Positions 11,227 to 24,000 of a stretch of 64,000 nt of DNA are shown here, piece by piece; the stretch's first letter is position 1, and every line of letters starts with the position of its first letter. The position numbers were made by a program, and so were the translations under genes. This stretch comes from Sporodiniella umbellata (taxonomy: Eukaryota; Mucoromycota; Mucoromycetes; Mucorales; Rhizopodaceae). The notes under the pieces are model-generated. The model saw only the letters and a program-made list of their open reading frames with translations. It ran no database searches and was not told where the DNA came from. The stretch lies in assembly GCA_025677835.1 (NCBI GenBank), contig JAIXMR010000006.1, positions 124,001-188,000 of the forward strand. Reading direction: 5' to 3'.

Positions 11227-13572
11227 TTAATTCAGAGTGAGAGAGAGAAGGTTTGTCTTGACCGTCCTCCTCACCACCTGTACACACGCATGAACACAAA
11301 CAAGACTGAGGGACAGAAAATGGCGGAGATTGAACTCCCGCGCCTATTCTTACATGTCTTTTTTTTGGTTGGCTAAAGGCAGATTTTACACGATATTGAG
11401 CTACTGTAGAATGCGTGATTGGTCTGCAAAACTTTTACCATACAGACTCCTTTTAGCGATTTTATTTTTAGAGGGATTTTTTTTTTGGTATTTGCGCGAT
11501 AGACACGGTCAAAAGTGTTCTATAGAAACTGCGAATGTGAAGTTGACAAGTATTTGTTTTTAAAGTGCGATTTTACTTGTTAAACAATTTGGCTTGACCT
11601 TTTGTTACTGGATACTTGGCTGGCGTTTAGTAGAGTGTACATTTTCAAACAAAAAAAAAAAAAAGCTCTTTCAAAAATAGCCATGTTGAGACAAGCTGCT
11701 CTCCTCCCCCTCCTCCCCCCCTTTTTTTTTTTTTTAAAAAAAAAAAGAGACTATCAGCAACTATCTATGGAGTGACTGAGATGTTGGTAGATTAAAGCTA
11801 TTAACAACACCAATGTATTTTGCTGATAGTCTTGGTGGCTCACAAGACTTGATATTCGATTCCCTAATCGTCTCAAGAAGCCCATACAGTTTTAATTGAA
11901 ACCTGTGTCTTTTAAATAAAATTGTAGATGCTATAGAGAATAGAAGACTTTATGACTTGAGAGAAAAGCAGTCAAGAGAGTGATGTATTGCTTCCACTGT
12001 TTGCATGAACTCCTGAATTAAAATTGCGCTTTTAAGACGGCGCAAAAAAGGTAATGCTTGACTATAGATAGAGTTAGCTTAGCGCGCACAAGAAACACAT
12101 AAGCCACATATATTTTTTTTGGTTCTCGAGCATATTGTTTTGTTTAAAAAAAAAAAAACAAGTACGGTCAGTATATGTATATATATATATCTTGGAGGCA
12201 ATAGGAATCTTGTCTTTCAGTGCTCAGTTTAATGATGCGTAGTCTTTGAAAACGTTAGTCAGTCACTAGGACTATTGCTCTCACTGATTGTAGGTTTAAA
12301 TTCTTTTGCTCACAGGGTCTTGTCAGTAACATCTTTTGGTTTATGTTTCTAAAGATTAACCTAGTTGTGCTTGATAATGTTTCAAACCGAAAATGAGGAA
12401 GCTGTATTTATGTATGGCAAGGATATTGGCATTTGTTGCCGTAAGAACTTTAAAAGGACAATCCATGGATGTATAAAAAAAGGGTTGTGTATACCCCCAC
12501 TTTTTTTTTTTATTTCCAAGTATTTTAACGTGTTTTCCCATTTTTTGAAACCGGTTAGATCACGGGTTTGCGCTCTATGGTTTAACCTGAAATTGTTTGG
12601 GGGTATTCATTTCTCTGTCAATCAAGCAGCCATTTCCCATCTCACTTGAGAACACTCTATCGAAAACGATGCAACGATAGTCTCTGTCGTGGCAGCATTT
12701 TTCCAGTGTGCAAAAGTACTGTTTATTTTCCCCCGAGTCAAGAACAAAGTATATAACACGACGGGTACACGAAAAGCTGCTTGGAGACCAAGTGCTACCC
12801 AGATGTCTTGACATAACAAAGTCAGTCTAGTTCTGTTTTTGTTAGCGCTTTTCTCACCAGACATTGGCATGTGAGATCGATAGCAGGGCTCAAAGCTTAT
12901 AATGCTTGGTGCATGTGTAACCTAGTTTGAAGGCAATGGATTATACCTAGCATATCAGAGTTGAATTGAATCTCGGTGCCCAAAGAGAAAGAGCAATCCA
13001 CCCAAAAGACAAACCCAGGTTGACAAGAGTAAAGGATAGAAAAAGATTTGGGCTGTCGCACCTTGCAGATCTACAGTCCGTTCATGTAAATTGAAAGATG
13101 GTGTTTATTGCACTCCCTAAATAGGGCAAAAAAAAGTCAATTGGATTACATTTTTGAAACGCCGCATTGACTTTCTTTAAAAAGACTGGCAGATCCAGAC
13201 CCTGTTTTCATAGCAAATTTTTCAATACATTATTCCAAAGCAAAACAAAAGCACAAGAAAAAAGAAAAAAAAAAACAAGCCGTATTTTGGGAAAAGTAAA
13301 GAGAGGCGTTTCTAAAGTAAACAAACAAACGAAATGAATGAGGGATGGAAAGGAATATTCCGCCGCGCTTTTTAGCAGAAAAAAACTAAAAAGAGACAAT
13401 TTTCATGTCCAAATCTTGAATTACCCAAAAAGAGAAAGAGTGCACTCCCACCCCCACCCCCCTTCAAGCCATGTGAAAAGACTTGAGAGATATAAATAAG
13501 TTTGGTTTTTGTTTGTGTATTGTTTCTGGGTTTCTTTTTTTTTTTTTTTTTTCTTGGATAGATTATTGTTCA
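11227..13572. other. Intergenic, 2.3 kb, no gene supported
   Basis: Separates the divergent eL39 and P450 reductase genes. It contains many A/T runs and a TA stretch at about 12175-12190. A minus-strand frame at 12870-12622 encodes 82 aa with an ATG but no recognisable motif and no continuation. The last 100 bp include C-rich CACCCCC blocks and a TATA-like site, consistent with the reductase promoter. Confidence 0.5.
13491..13498 (+). promoter_or_regulatory. TATA-like element upstream of P450 reductase
   Basis: TATAAATA lies about 75 bp before the reductase ATG, following a C-rich block at 13447-13462. Position and sequence suit a core promoter. Assigned by inspection only. Confidence 0.35.
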
Positions 13573-15816
13573 ATGCGTATTCGTCAGATGAGCCGGCACA
13601 CTTTCAAACACATTGATATGATCCTGCTGGGAACAGTCAGTTTAGGCACTTTTGTTTATTTCGCTGCAAACCAATTCAAAAAATTAAGTCCCACAAACAA
13701 CACAAGTACGTTCAAACCAGAAAAAACAGCGCCCAAAATAGAACGCAACTTTGTCAAAGTGATGAAACAGCAAGTAAAGACACACAGCGGTTTGAGGATA
13801 GGCCTATGTTTTAACACAGCTTCTTTTAGGGTCGACGGGTTGTTTTCTTTTACGGTTCACAGACAGGGACAGCAGAAGATTTTGCGGCTCGTTTGGCCAA
13901 GGAGTGTACACAGAAATATGGGGTGAGTGCGATGACGGCTGATATAGAACAGTACGATCTTAGCTACCTTGATACTGCAGACCCAGATATTCTGGTGTTT
14001 TTTATCATGGCTACTTATGGTGAAGGGGAGCCGACCGATAACGCAGTAGAGTTCTGGGACTTTTTAACAGAAGAATCGCCGTTGTTTTCTGAGAGTCAGG
14101 AGGCGGATGCATTGCAAAAGTTGAGATATGCAGCTTTTGGCTTGGGTAACAAAACATATGAGCATTACAACGAGGTGATCAGACGAGTGGATAGTTGTTT
14201 ATCAAGCCTGGGTGCCCAACGTATAGGCGAGGTGGGTGAGGGGGATGACGATAATTCATTAGAAGAGGATTTCTTGGCCTGGCAAGAAACCATGTGGCCT
14301 GCTTTCTGTCAAGCGCTGGGTGTAGACGAAAGTGGAGCCAACAAAGGTCCTCGGCAACCGATCTACAACGTGAAAGAATTAGAACCAGATAACAACAGAG
14401 ACGTCTATTTGGGTGAGATTGGGGAATGGATAAAAGAAAATGAGTAAAGTCGAGTTTTCCTGATGAAAAAAAAAAAAAGAAAGGGGGGATTTGAACAACG
14501 ACTAAAGTATCAACTGTATTAGGTCCACTGTTTATGATGCCAAACGACCTTATTATGCGACATTAACATCCAAAGAGCTATTTGAAGATAGCGACAGACA
14601 CTGCCTTCATTTAGAGATTGATATTTCAGGCACCAACCTGAGTTACCAAACAGGGGATCACGTTGCTATCTGGCCTACAAATAACGAGGAACAGGTTGAT
14701 CTTTTGGCACGAGTTTTAGGCTTAAAGGATAAGTTGGATACGGTGGTGAGTGTAGAGGCTTTGGATCCTGCAGCGCCCAAGAAACACCCATTCCCTGTAC
14801 CGACCACCTACCGCGCCGCACTTCGTCACTATCTCGACCTTGGCTCAGTAGCGTCCCGTCAGTCACTGATGTCCTTTGTTGAATTTGCCCCTACAGAGAC
14901 CAGCCAACAGATGTTGAAAGCATTGGCTACGGACAAGACGGCCTATCGTGCGCGTGTGGGCGATGTAAACCTTAGCCTGGGCGAGGTGCTTACGATGGTG
15001 ATGGAGAGTGACGCGTCCGAGGGGGCTTTTGGCTCGATTCCGTTTGACTTGATCATCGAAAGTATCTCCCGTCTACAACCTCGCTATTACTCCATCTCCT
15101 CTTCCTCCCGAGAGAATCCTCAGTCGATTGCAGTAACCCTGGTTTCACTCGAATATCAGCCCGACACGACCCCACGTACAGTCTATGGGGTCAATACGAA
15201 CTATATCCTGCGTATGCACGAAAAGATGCACCAAATGCCAGCGAGTGGTCCACGCTATGCCCTAGAAGGTCCTCGCGAACGGCTCTGGGACGGCAAGACT
15301 GCACGGGTGCCAGTGCATGTCCGTCGATCTACTTTCAAACTACCTCAAGACCCTTCCATTCCTATCATCATGGTTGGCCCTGGCACAGGCGTGGCTCCTT
15401 TCCGAGGCTTTGTCCGAGAGCGTGTGCTCCAGAAGAAAAACGGTCCGGTAGGACCTACCGTACTGTTCTTTGGCTGTCGAAATAGCAAAGAAGATTTTCT
15501 CTATAAAGACGAATGGCCCGGACTTTTTGACACGCTTGGGGATGACTCTCGGTTGATCACTGCCTTTTCACGAGAAACGGATAGAAAGGTCTACGTTCAA
15601 CATCGACTGATGGAACATGCTGTTGAGATGTGGGGACTACTAGAGAAAGGTGCCTACATTTATGTCTGTGGCGACGCAAAAAACATGGCGCGGGATGTGA
15701 ATCAGACCTTCATTCGGTTTGCACAACAGCTTGGAGGTATGAGCGAACCCAAAGCACAAGACTATATCAAGAAATTGAGAAACACATCGCGATACCAAGA
15801 AGATGTCTGGTCTTAG
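13573..15816 (+). CDS. NCP1: NADPH-cytochrome P450 reductase
   Basis: Three exons (13573-13773, 13830-14443, 14523-15816) give 702 aa, typical length. An N-terminal membrane anchor (around residues 14-32, MILLGTVSLGTFVYF) tethers it to the ER. The FMN domain has YGSQTGTAED, ATYGEGEPTDNA and GLGNKTYEHYN. The FAD domain has RYYSISSSS. The NADPH domain has GPGTGVAPFRGF, FGCRNSKEDF and YVCGDAKNMARDV, and the protein ends in a penultimate Trp (EDVWS), which stacks on FAD. It passes electrons from NADPH to P450s, squalene epoxidase and others. ATG 13573 is preferred because the longer frame runs through a T-rich leader; the second Met five codons on is also possible. Confidence 0.97.
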
Positions 15817-15888
15817 GCTGGCTTTATTTTATCATTGTATCTACATATTATTTACGTGTATCTATTTATACATATCTGTTACTGTACA

Positions 15889-15890
<2 letters not shown>

Positions 15891-15922
<32 letters not shown>
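15891..15922. repeat. Poly(A) tract, 32 nt
   Basis: Begins 75 bp after the reductase stop, directly after ACAAT. It lies between the reductase and the convergent oxidoreductase-like gene. Confidence 0.9.
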
Positions 15923-15923
<1 letters not shown>

Positions 15924-15966
15924 CCATTTCCTATACGTCCATCTGTATTCGCCTCGAGTCTTTTGT

Positions 15967-16509
15967 TTATTGAAGCTTTTTCTCCATCTCCAGGAACGCT
16001 TTCATTGTAGGATCCATCTCTGCCACTGGATCATTCCCAGACGCTAGTTTTGAAGGCACTTGCTCCCCTGCATCTTTAAACCGCTGAATCAAATGGTCTT
16101 TTTGTTGTTTATAGGTATCCATGTCTTCTTGATAGATGTCCCATACGCTACACAACGTATTCTATTAATAGACCTTTCCTACATGTCTTCTTACCAGTAG
16201 GCACAGCCACTACACAAAAAAAAAGGGTTGGTGCGTGTACATATCGTAGCAAAATAACCGTTTTTTTTTTTACCTCATACAACAATCGGTAGGGGATTCT
16301 GGTTTTTCTGGTATCTCTATTTTGTTTCCCTGAAGAAATACATATTCTCTTGGTTTAATAACAACAGGTTCCTCAGCTACAATCTCTATAGGTACAGAGA
16401 CAGCTTGTCTTACGGGAAGACTGCTTTTTGATTGTGGTTGTTGTAATAGTTGGCTCCAGTAGCCTTCATAGCTGGGTATTCGTTTGGAATGAAATCTTCG
16501 AAGGAACAT
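15967..16509 (-). CDS. Oxidoreductase-like domain protein (OXLD1-type)
   Basis: Exons 16509-16274, 16209-16195 and 16147-15967 give 143 aa. The middle exon is only 15 nt, yet it is required to rebuild the conserved core PTDCCMSGCAYCVWDIYQED, the cysteine-rich signature of the Pfam Oxidored-like family (animal OXLD1, yeast YPL107W). The N-terminus (MFLRRFHSKRIPSYEGYW) is basic and aromatic, consistent with a mitochondrial targeting peptide. After the motif comes a charged helical tail ending MEKKLQ. Biochemical function is not established; the cysteines suggest metal or redox chemistry. It is divergent from the next gene with 275 bp between start codons. Confidence 0.85.
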
Positions 16510-16784
16510 GGTAGAAAGGAATAGTGCAAAGAGCCTTTTTCTATTGTTGTTTTCTTATTAAAAAAAAAAAAAGAGAAAACAAAACCAGGTCTGCTTTTAT
16601 TCTTTCTTTTTAATCACGGCGGATAAATGGTGTACTTTGCAAGAAAAAAAAAAAAAAAAAAAAAGGCAACAGTAATGAAGTGAATGTCATTTGAGTTGTC
16701 CACCGTCACAGACAGATTAAAAAAAAAAAAAAAAAACGATTTTTATCCTATTTTTTTTTTTTCCTTTTTCAATCAGTGATTGCC

Positions 16785-17369
16785 ATGTCAACCCAAGAGT
16801 TATTTTTAACTGTGTATAAAGATGCGGATGAGTCGATTGAAGATCAGAGTGCGGAAGATCCTTTTCCAGCCTATTTGGATGGTATTGATACCACGCTTGC
16901 CCCCTTCTGCCCTACGTCAGCAGAAAGGGTATTGAAGGCACTCAAGATGGCCCAGATAGGGCGTCAAGATGTGCTTGTGGATTTAGGCTCTGGTGACGGT
17001 CGATTTGTGACGGGCGCGGTTTCGGAATGTCAGGTCTCACAGGCGGTAGGCATTGAATCGGATGAAGCGCTTGTGCGGATTTCTCAGACACTCTCTGAAC
17101 GGGTCCTTGATTCAGCACAACAGAAACGGGTCCAGTTTATCGCAGGCGACTTATTGGATCTACCCTCGCAGGTGCGTGATACCCAATGGACTGCTATCGT
17201 ACTCTTTCTATTACCCGATCATACAGACAAGTTCTCAGACTTTTTGTTGCAACACTATCGAAAAGGAGCCACGATCATCAGCCTGGTCTTTAATCTGAAC
17301 GAGATACCCGAGTTAGACATGTTGTGCAAAGACGAACAGGAGGGTATCTACGTCTACCGTCAGAAATAA
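16785..17369 (+). CDS. Class I methyltransferase, FAM173/lysine-methyltransferase-like
   Basis: Single exon, 194 aa. An N-terminal segment YLDGIDTTLAPFCPTS leads into LVDLGSGDGRFV, the SAM-binding motif I, followed by AVGIESDEALV (acidic residue for the SAM ribose) and FIAGDLLDLP. The block IVLFLLPDHTDKF and the short size resemble the FAM173 (ANTKMT/ATPSCKMT) group, which trimethylates lysines on mitochondrial proteins. There is no obvious membrane segment here, so target and location are open. The start is set at ATG 16785; upstream in-frame codons are non-ATG. The first 40 residues are acidic. Confidence 0.7.
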   Translation: MSTQELFLTVYKDADESIEDQSAEDPFPAYLDGIDTTLAPFCPTSAERVLKALKMAQIGRQDVLVDLGSGDGRFVTGAVSECQVSQAVGIESDEALVRISQTLSERVLDSAQQKRVQFIAGDLLDLPSQVRDTQWTAIVLFLLPDHTDKFSDFLLQHYRKGATIISLVFNLNEIPELDMLCKDEQEGIYVYRQK

Positions 17370-17609
17370 CTCAATCAAGCGTTTTGTGTGCACACCCCAT
17401 GCTATTTTACAGTGTTTATCAAGATTCTGTTCTTAGCATGGTTCATTTCAAGGTTTAGAAGAAAAAAATAAAAAGAGAAAATATTCAAATTAGTTAGAGT
17501 GTATTGAAGAGAAAAGGGAAGGGGAGGAGGGAGAACAGTAATAAAAAATAAAATAAAAAGGGGATTAAAATAAGAGAAGATTAGGGGAAGTTTAGATTAT
17601 TATTATCGT

Positions 17610-17640
<31 letters not shown>

Positions 17641-17702
17641 GGGCTTTTTTGGGCTTTTGTTTTGGGGGAGGAGGGTATGTAGGCTGGAGTGTTGTTATAG
17701 AA
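17370..17702. other. Intergenic between convergent genes
   Basis: Low-complexity spacer: purine-rich AAATAAAAAG repeats, then T runs at 17610-17640. It probably holds both 3' UTRs. Confidence 0.55.
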
Positions 17703-19586
<1,884 letters not shown>

Positions 19587-21085
19587 TTCTTTTGGTTCTT
19601 GCTTTGTTTGTTTTTGGCTAGAGCACAACACTCTCACACTCGAGGTTGAAAGAAAAAAAAAAAAAAAAGAAAAGGGAAAAAGGAAAAGAAAAACTTGATA
19701 CTTTTTTCTACCAAATAATTTGCGGTATTTTAACTAGTGTGTGTGTATCCCCTTGAAAAGAAAGTCCAGACTGTATACAGCGTAGTACTGATCTTTCTTT
19801 TATTGGTCCAAGTTGAAACCAATATGAACAAGGCGATTAAAACCTTTTCCCAGTCGCTTCTTTTTCCTGGATAAACAAATGGCTGCCCTTTACAGAGAAT
19901 TCCCTTTTTATCTATTGTTTTTATTATTGTTTTTGAATGACATAACCTTGAAGTGATTCTATAAAAAAAAAGGTGACCTTTTTTTATTCCACGACAATCC
20001 CGTCCTCGGCTGGTACCTCCTTCAGCCTATACTTCTACTGGATTGTCTGGTCTTTTTGCCTGTTTCTCCCCTGACAAGAAAAAAAGGGAAAGTGTGAGGA
20101 GAAGGAGTGAGAGGGGATCAGCTTATTTGTGCTTAAAGAGCTTATTTTAAGAGTGGATGAGGATGATAGTTCAAAGCTGAAAAAAAAAAAAAAAATTCTG
20201 CACCAGAAATTAAATATTCAAATTTGCCATTCCTTAGTGAGGCATACTAATTAAAGTATGTCTTCTTTCTCTCTTGGGTCTGCCACGCCACTGTCCATCT
20301 TTGAAAGCAAACTGCCGGGAATTAGAGAGAGGATAAACGGTTTATTTAGAGCTCTAGACAAATAAGCTTTTATACGCACACACATGTATGTATAGATTCA
20401 TATCTTATTTCGCTAAGCCCTTGCTTTCGAGGGCCTACTTGTTTTCACGCCGTTCTATTTAGATAAGGTTGCAAAGAGCGTATGACAAAAAAAGGGGATC
20501 ATTGGCTCTTTTCTTAGTCTATTTACAAACTACATCATCAAAAACGTCCTTTAAAACACAGTAATAGCAACACATAAACTTGTAAAAAAAAAAAAACAGA
20601 CAAAGGCGATCTTTTTTTTTTTTTGACTCCTTGTAGATCTAACCAACCACTACTCCAATCGATCTACTTGGTTTCATTGTCTCTCCTCGTTTCTAACTCT
20701 CTCTCTCTCTCTCTCCTTTTTTTACCCAATTTTTTTTTTTTTTTGAATAGGTAACTTTAGAACCCGTTTAAAGAAATAGCCTATTGGTGTAACGCAAACC
20801 TGTTGTCTTTTTCAAATATAAAATGGAATTTAAGTCTAATCAATTTGCACTAATTACGTATTGATTATCAACTGCGTCCAAATACATTGATCATTCGTAG
20901 ATCAGTCTGTGGGTAGTCGTTTCGTTAAACCAAAAATAGAGAGAAAGCTCAGCCGGTCTGTCTTCCGAAAGATCCCAGAACAAGATTGCTTTTGATTTAT
21001 TTTTAGAGAATAAAAGATTAAAATACACAGTTTTTATTGATAAATATGTATAGGATGGGTGTGTTTGTATGATTTTGTGTATTCT
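19587..21085. other. Intergenic, 1.5 kb
   Basis: Upstream of the kinase and downstream of VPS10. It contains pyrimidine blocks including a CT repeat at about 20697-20714, and A/T runs. No open frame of interest. Confidence 0.5.
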
Positions 21086-24000
21086 CTAGAATTCGTCGGC
21101 ATCATCCAGCTCATCGTCGCCCAAAAGGTGCTCTTCTGAGCCATCGTAGTCTTGCAATAATACGCCTGCTTGTTCATCTTGACCGAGAGCGCTATAATCT
21201 CCATTTCTTCGGTTTCGAGAAAACAAAGGGGGAAATCTAATATTACCAAGCATTTCGGTCACCTCTGAGATAGATCGAGGGAAGGGAATGTGGGAAAGAA
21301 TACCAATAATGGCTACCGGCACAACAAAAACAGAAGCTACTACTTTGGCCAAAATAGGATTCGAAAGTAATTTGGACCTTGTTTGAGTGCCATTTTCCGG
21401 AAGACGAATGCGCCCCCTATAAAACTTGTTAAACTTCAAAAAAAAAAAAAAAAAAAAAAAAAAAACACGAATTGAACTTGCCTAAAGCTACCACGTTTGC
21501 GCAATTGAAGCACCACAAAGAGAGCAATAGCACCTACAATAGGCAAGATAATAAAGGCTATCCAGCCATTACCACTGCCACCACCAGGCTGCTTTCTGCC
21601 AGGACACATTACTTTTTTTCCTAATCGACTGAATTCTTCTCCTCCTTCGCACGTGGAAGCAGCAATAATACGATAGCTATAAGAAGCATCAGCGCCTTTT
21701 TTTTTCTTTTGTATTGTTTTTTTTCTCTTTTACCCTGAAGGTTCATAGTAATAGTCTATAGTGCCATCACAGCTGGGTTGAAGTGGCTTAAGTCCAGGCA
21801 CCAAAACACACGTATTGTCGGAATTTCGAACATAATTATAGTCACTAAAAAAAAAATATTAATATCTACGTACGACCAGGACAAAGCTCATCTACCATTC
21901 AAAATCTTCTTCTGTACAGGCGCAGTTACGGATTTCTTCCCTGGGCTGAATTAGTTTTTCTCCAATATAGCAGTCGTGGTCTCTAATACGACGATAATAG
22001 GAAGTCTCGCGACCAAACAAACACTTTTCTCCTCGAGTGTCTTCAGGGCTCCAAAGCTCAAAGTCATCATTGTTAGGATTACTCAAATCCAACAAGCCTA
22101 TAGCCATAGAACAACAACAACAACAACAACAAAAAAAGAAAGTTTAGTAACCAGAGGTAAAATAGTGTTACCTACATTTGTTACGACGAACAGGAGAAAA
22201 GTCGATATGAATGGCCATGGTTTTTCCGTTTCTTGTACCAAACAAAACGTATTTTTGACTAGTACCATCAGGTTGTGTGATGATGTCTTCTACTATCATA
22301 CCAGATCCTCGATTTGCAAACTCATAAATATTCCAGGTCAGTCCTTCATCCATAGTATACTTGACCACATGTGTGGGTTGTTCGCTGTCTGCAAGAATCA
22401 AAAGGGATCCTTGATCGGCAAATTCCCAGATGTGAGCGCCTTTGCCAATCTCGGACCAGGTCTTGCCTGCATCTCTTGTCAAGAACATATCGCCGTTACG
22501 ATAGTCAGTCAGATGGTCACCAACGTTGCCTACACCTATCATAAGGCCAACAGCGCTCGACAAACTAAATAGATCGCGTGTGTTTTTGCGCTCCGAATAG
22601 CAATGCAGATTCAGTTGACATTTTTCGCATTCATAGGCACGTCCTTTGCTGTCAGCATCAGGAGCCTTGATAGGATTCCAATGAGCCCCTGCGTCTACTG
22701 TGATATGGGTTGAAAGCATCTTGCGATCGCCACGGTTGGCTTGGTTGGAGTTGGTAACAACGTTGGCCAATGCAATGCCTTCAATGCCTTGCATCTTTTC
22801 AAAGTCAACAATACCTTCCGAGTTACGGTTGGCATATTTTAAAGAGTCAACATAGTATGTGCCGTTGGAGTTTGAAGTTAAAATGCTACCATATTCTCCA
22901 CCTCGTGTGGGGTTAGTGGTAACATGGATCCATAAGGAATTGGCAGACTCCATAATAGTAAATGCCTATCAAAAAGAAAAATGAGACAACCTTTGCAAAC
23001 TATCTTTATGTACCTCAGGCGACAAATCGGCATTGGCAGGAAAAGAAGCAGGGGCAAACGTCTGTCCATCAATACTAACTATTAGCTGAAGTCCAGTTCC
23101 ACTTTGTTTGGAAGCGGCAACAACCATATACTTGCCGAAAACTGTAACGCCCACAATATTCTCCTTGACTACCTTCTTATTGTGGAAATAATCTCGAGAA
23201 GAGATAAGATGGAGTGGGGAGCCAAAAAGTGACATTTGATTTCCTGACTGTTGGCCATATTGCTCACAAAAGATGGAATCACGATCCGTTTCTTTAATTT
23301 TGCCTTCTCTGCCCCATATACAGCCACGAACGTAGGTGGCAATACGAGCCCAGTTTTTACCGGCGTCATGCGAGTAAAATGCTTCAGAATGACAACTCGA
23401 TCCAAAGCCACTATCACAATCTTTTTCTCCTATGTAAATCAAATACCTAGAGTCGTCGTTGTGGAAGTTCATCACAGCACCTTGAAGGTTCATCAAAGGG
23501 CCTACAGGAACTCTAATTTCTCCAAAGTTGCCACCTTTGTCAGATGTCATAAAGTGAGTAGTACCTTCGGTAATGAAATAAACGAATCGATCGTAGTGAG
23601 GGTTTTGATACATGGATATGATGCGATGATTAGGGAACAACTCTTTCCAGCTAAAGCCGTCATTGCTACTAAGCCAAATCTTGCCATCCATAGTGCGGAC
23701 AATGACACGGTCGGTATCGCTAAAATAGATGTAGTCCATCACGCGGTCTGTGAACTCAAAGCGACTCGAGATAACATCACCTCTATCGCCACAGTCCATC
23801 TGAATAGACTTTGAAAGATCAATACCTCCAGTACAAGTGCTCTTGGAAATCTTCTTGTAGCCGGAGCGGCCTGTGAACTTATCCCCAGCCTCACAGCGAG
23901 CTGGTCTATCAGGGTGTACACCTGCGCTAACGCACTTTTCATCCAGACGCCAGAATCCAAAGTCGCATTCAAAATCGGTCTCACGGCACTCGCAGTTTTC

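Noticed and set aside
11318..11350. Minus-strand GGGAGTTCAATCTCC resembling a tRNA T-arm
   Set aside because: The stem does not pair properly (A-C and G-U mismatches) and no D-arm, anticodon arm or acceptor stem can be drawn upstream.
12622..12870. 82-aa minus-strand ORF with ATG
   Set aside because: No recognisable motif, no continuation by splicing, overlaps other random frames; length is within chance for this spacer.
15891..15922. Poly(A) run after P450 reductase as a sign of retroposition
   Set aside because: The gene has two in-frame introns and no target-site duplication; similar runs occur throughout the window.
23251..23814. 187-aa plus-strand ORF inside VPS10
   Set aside because: Antisense shadow of a strongly coding minus-strand exon; no independent features.
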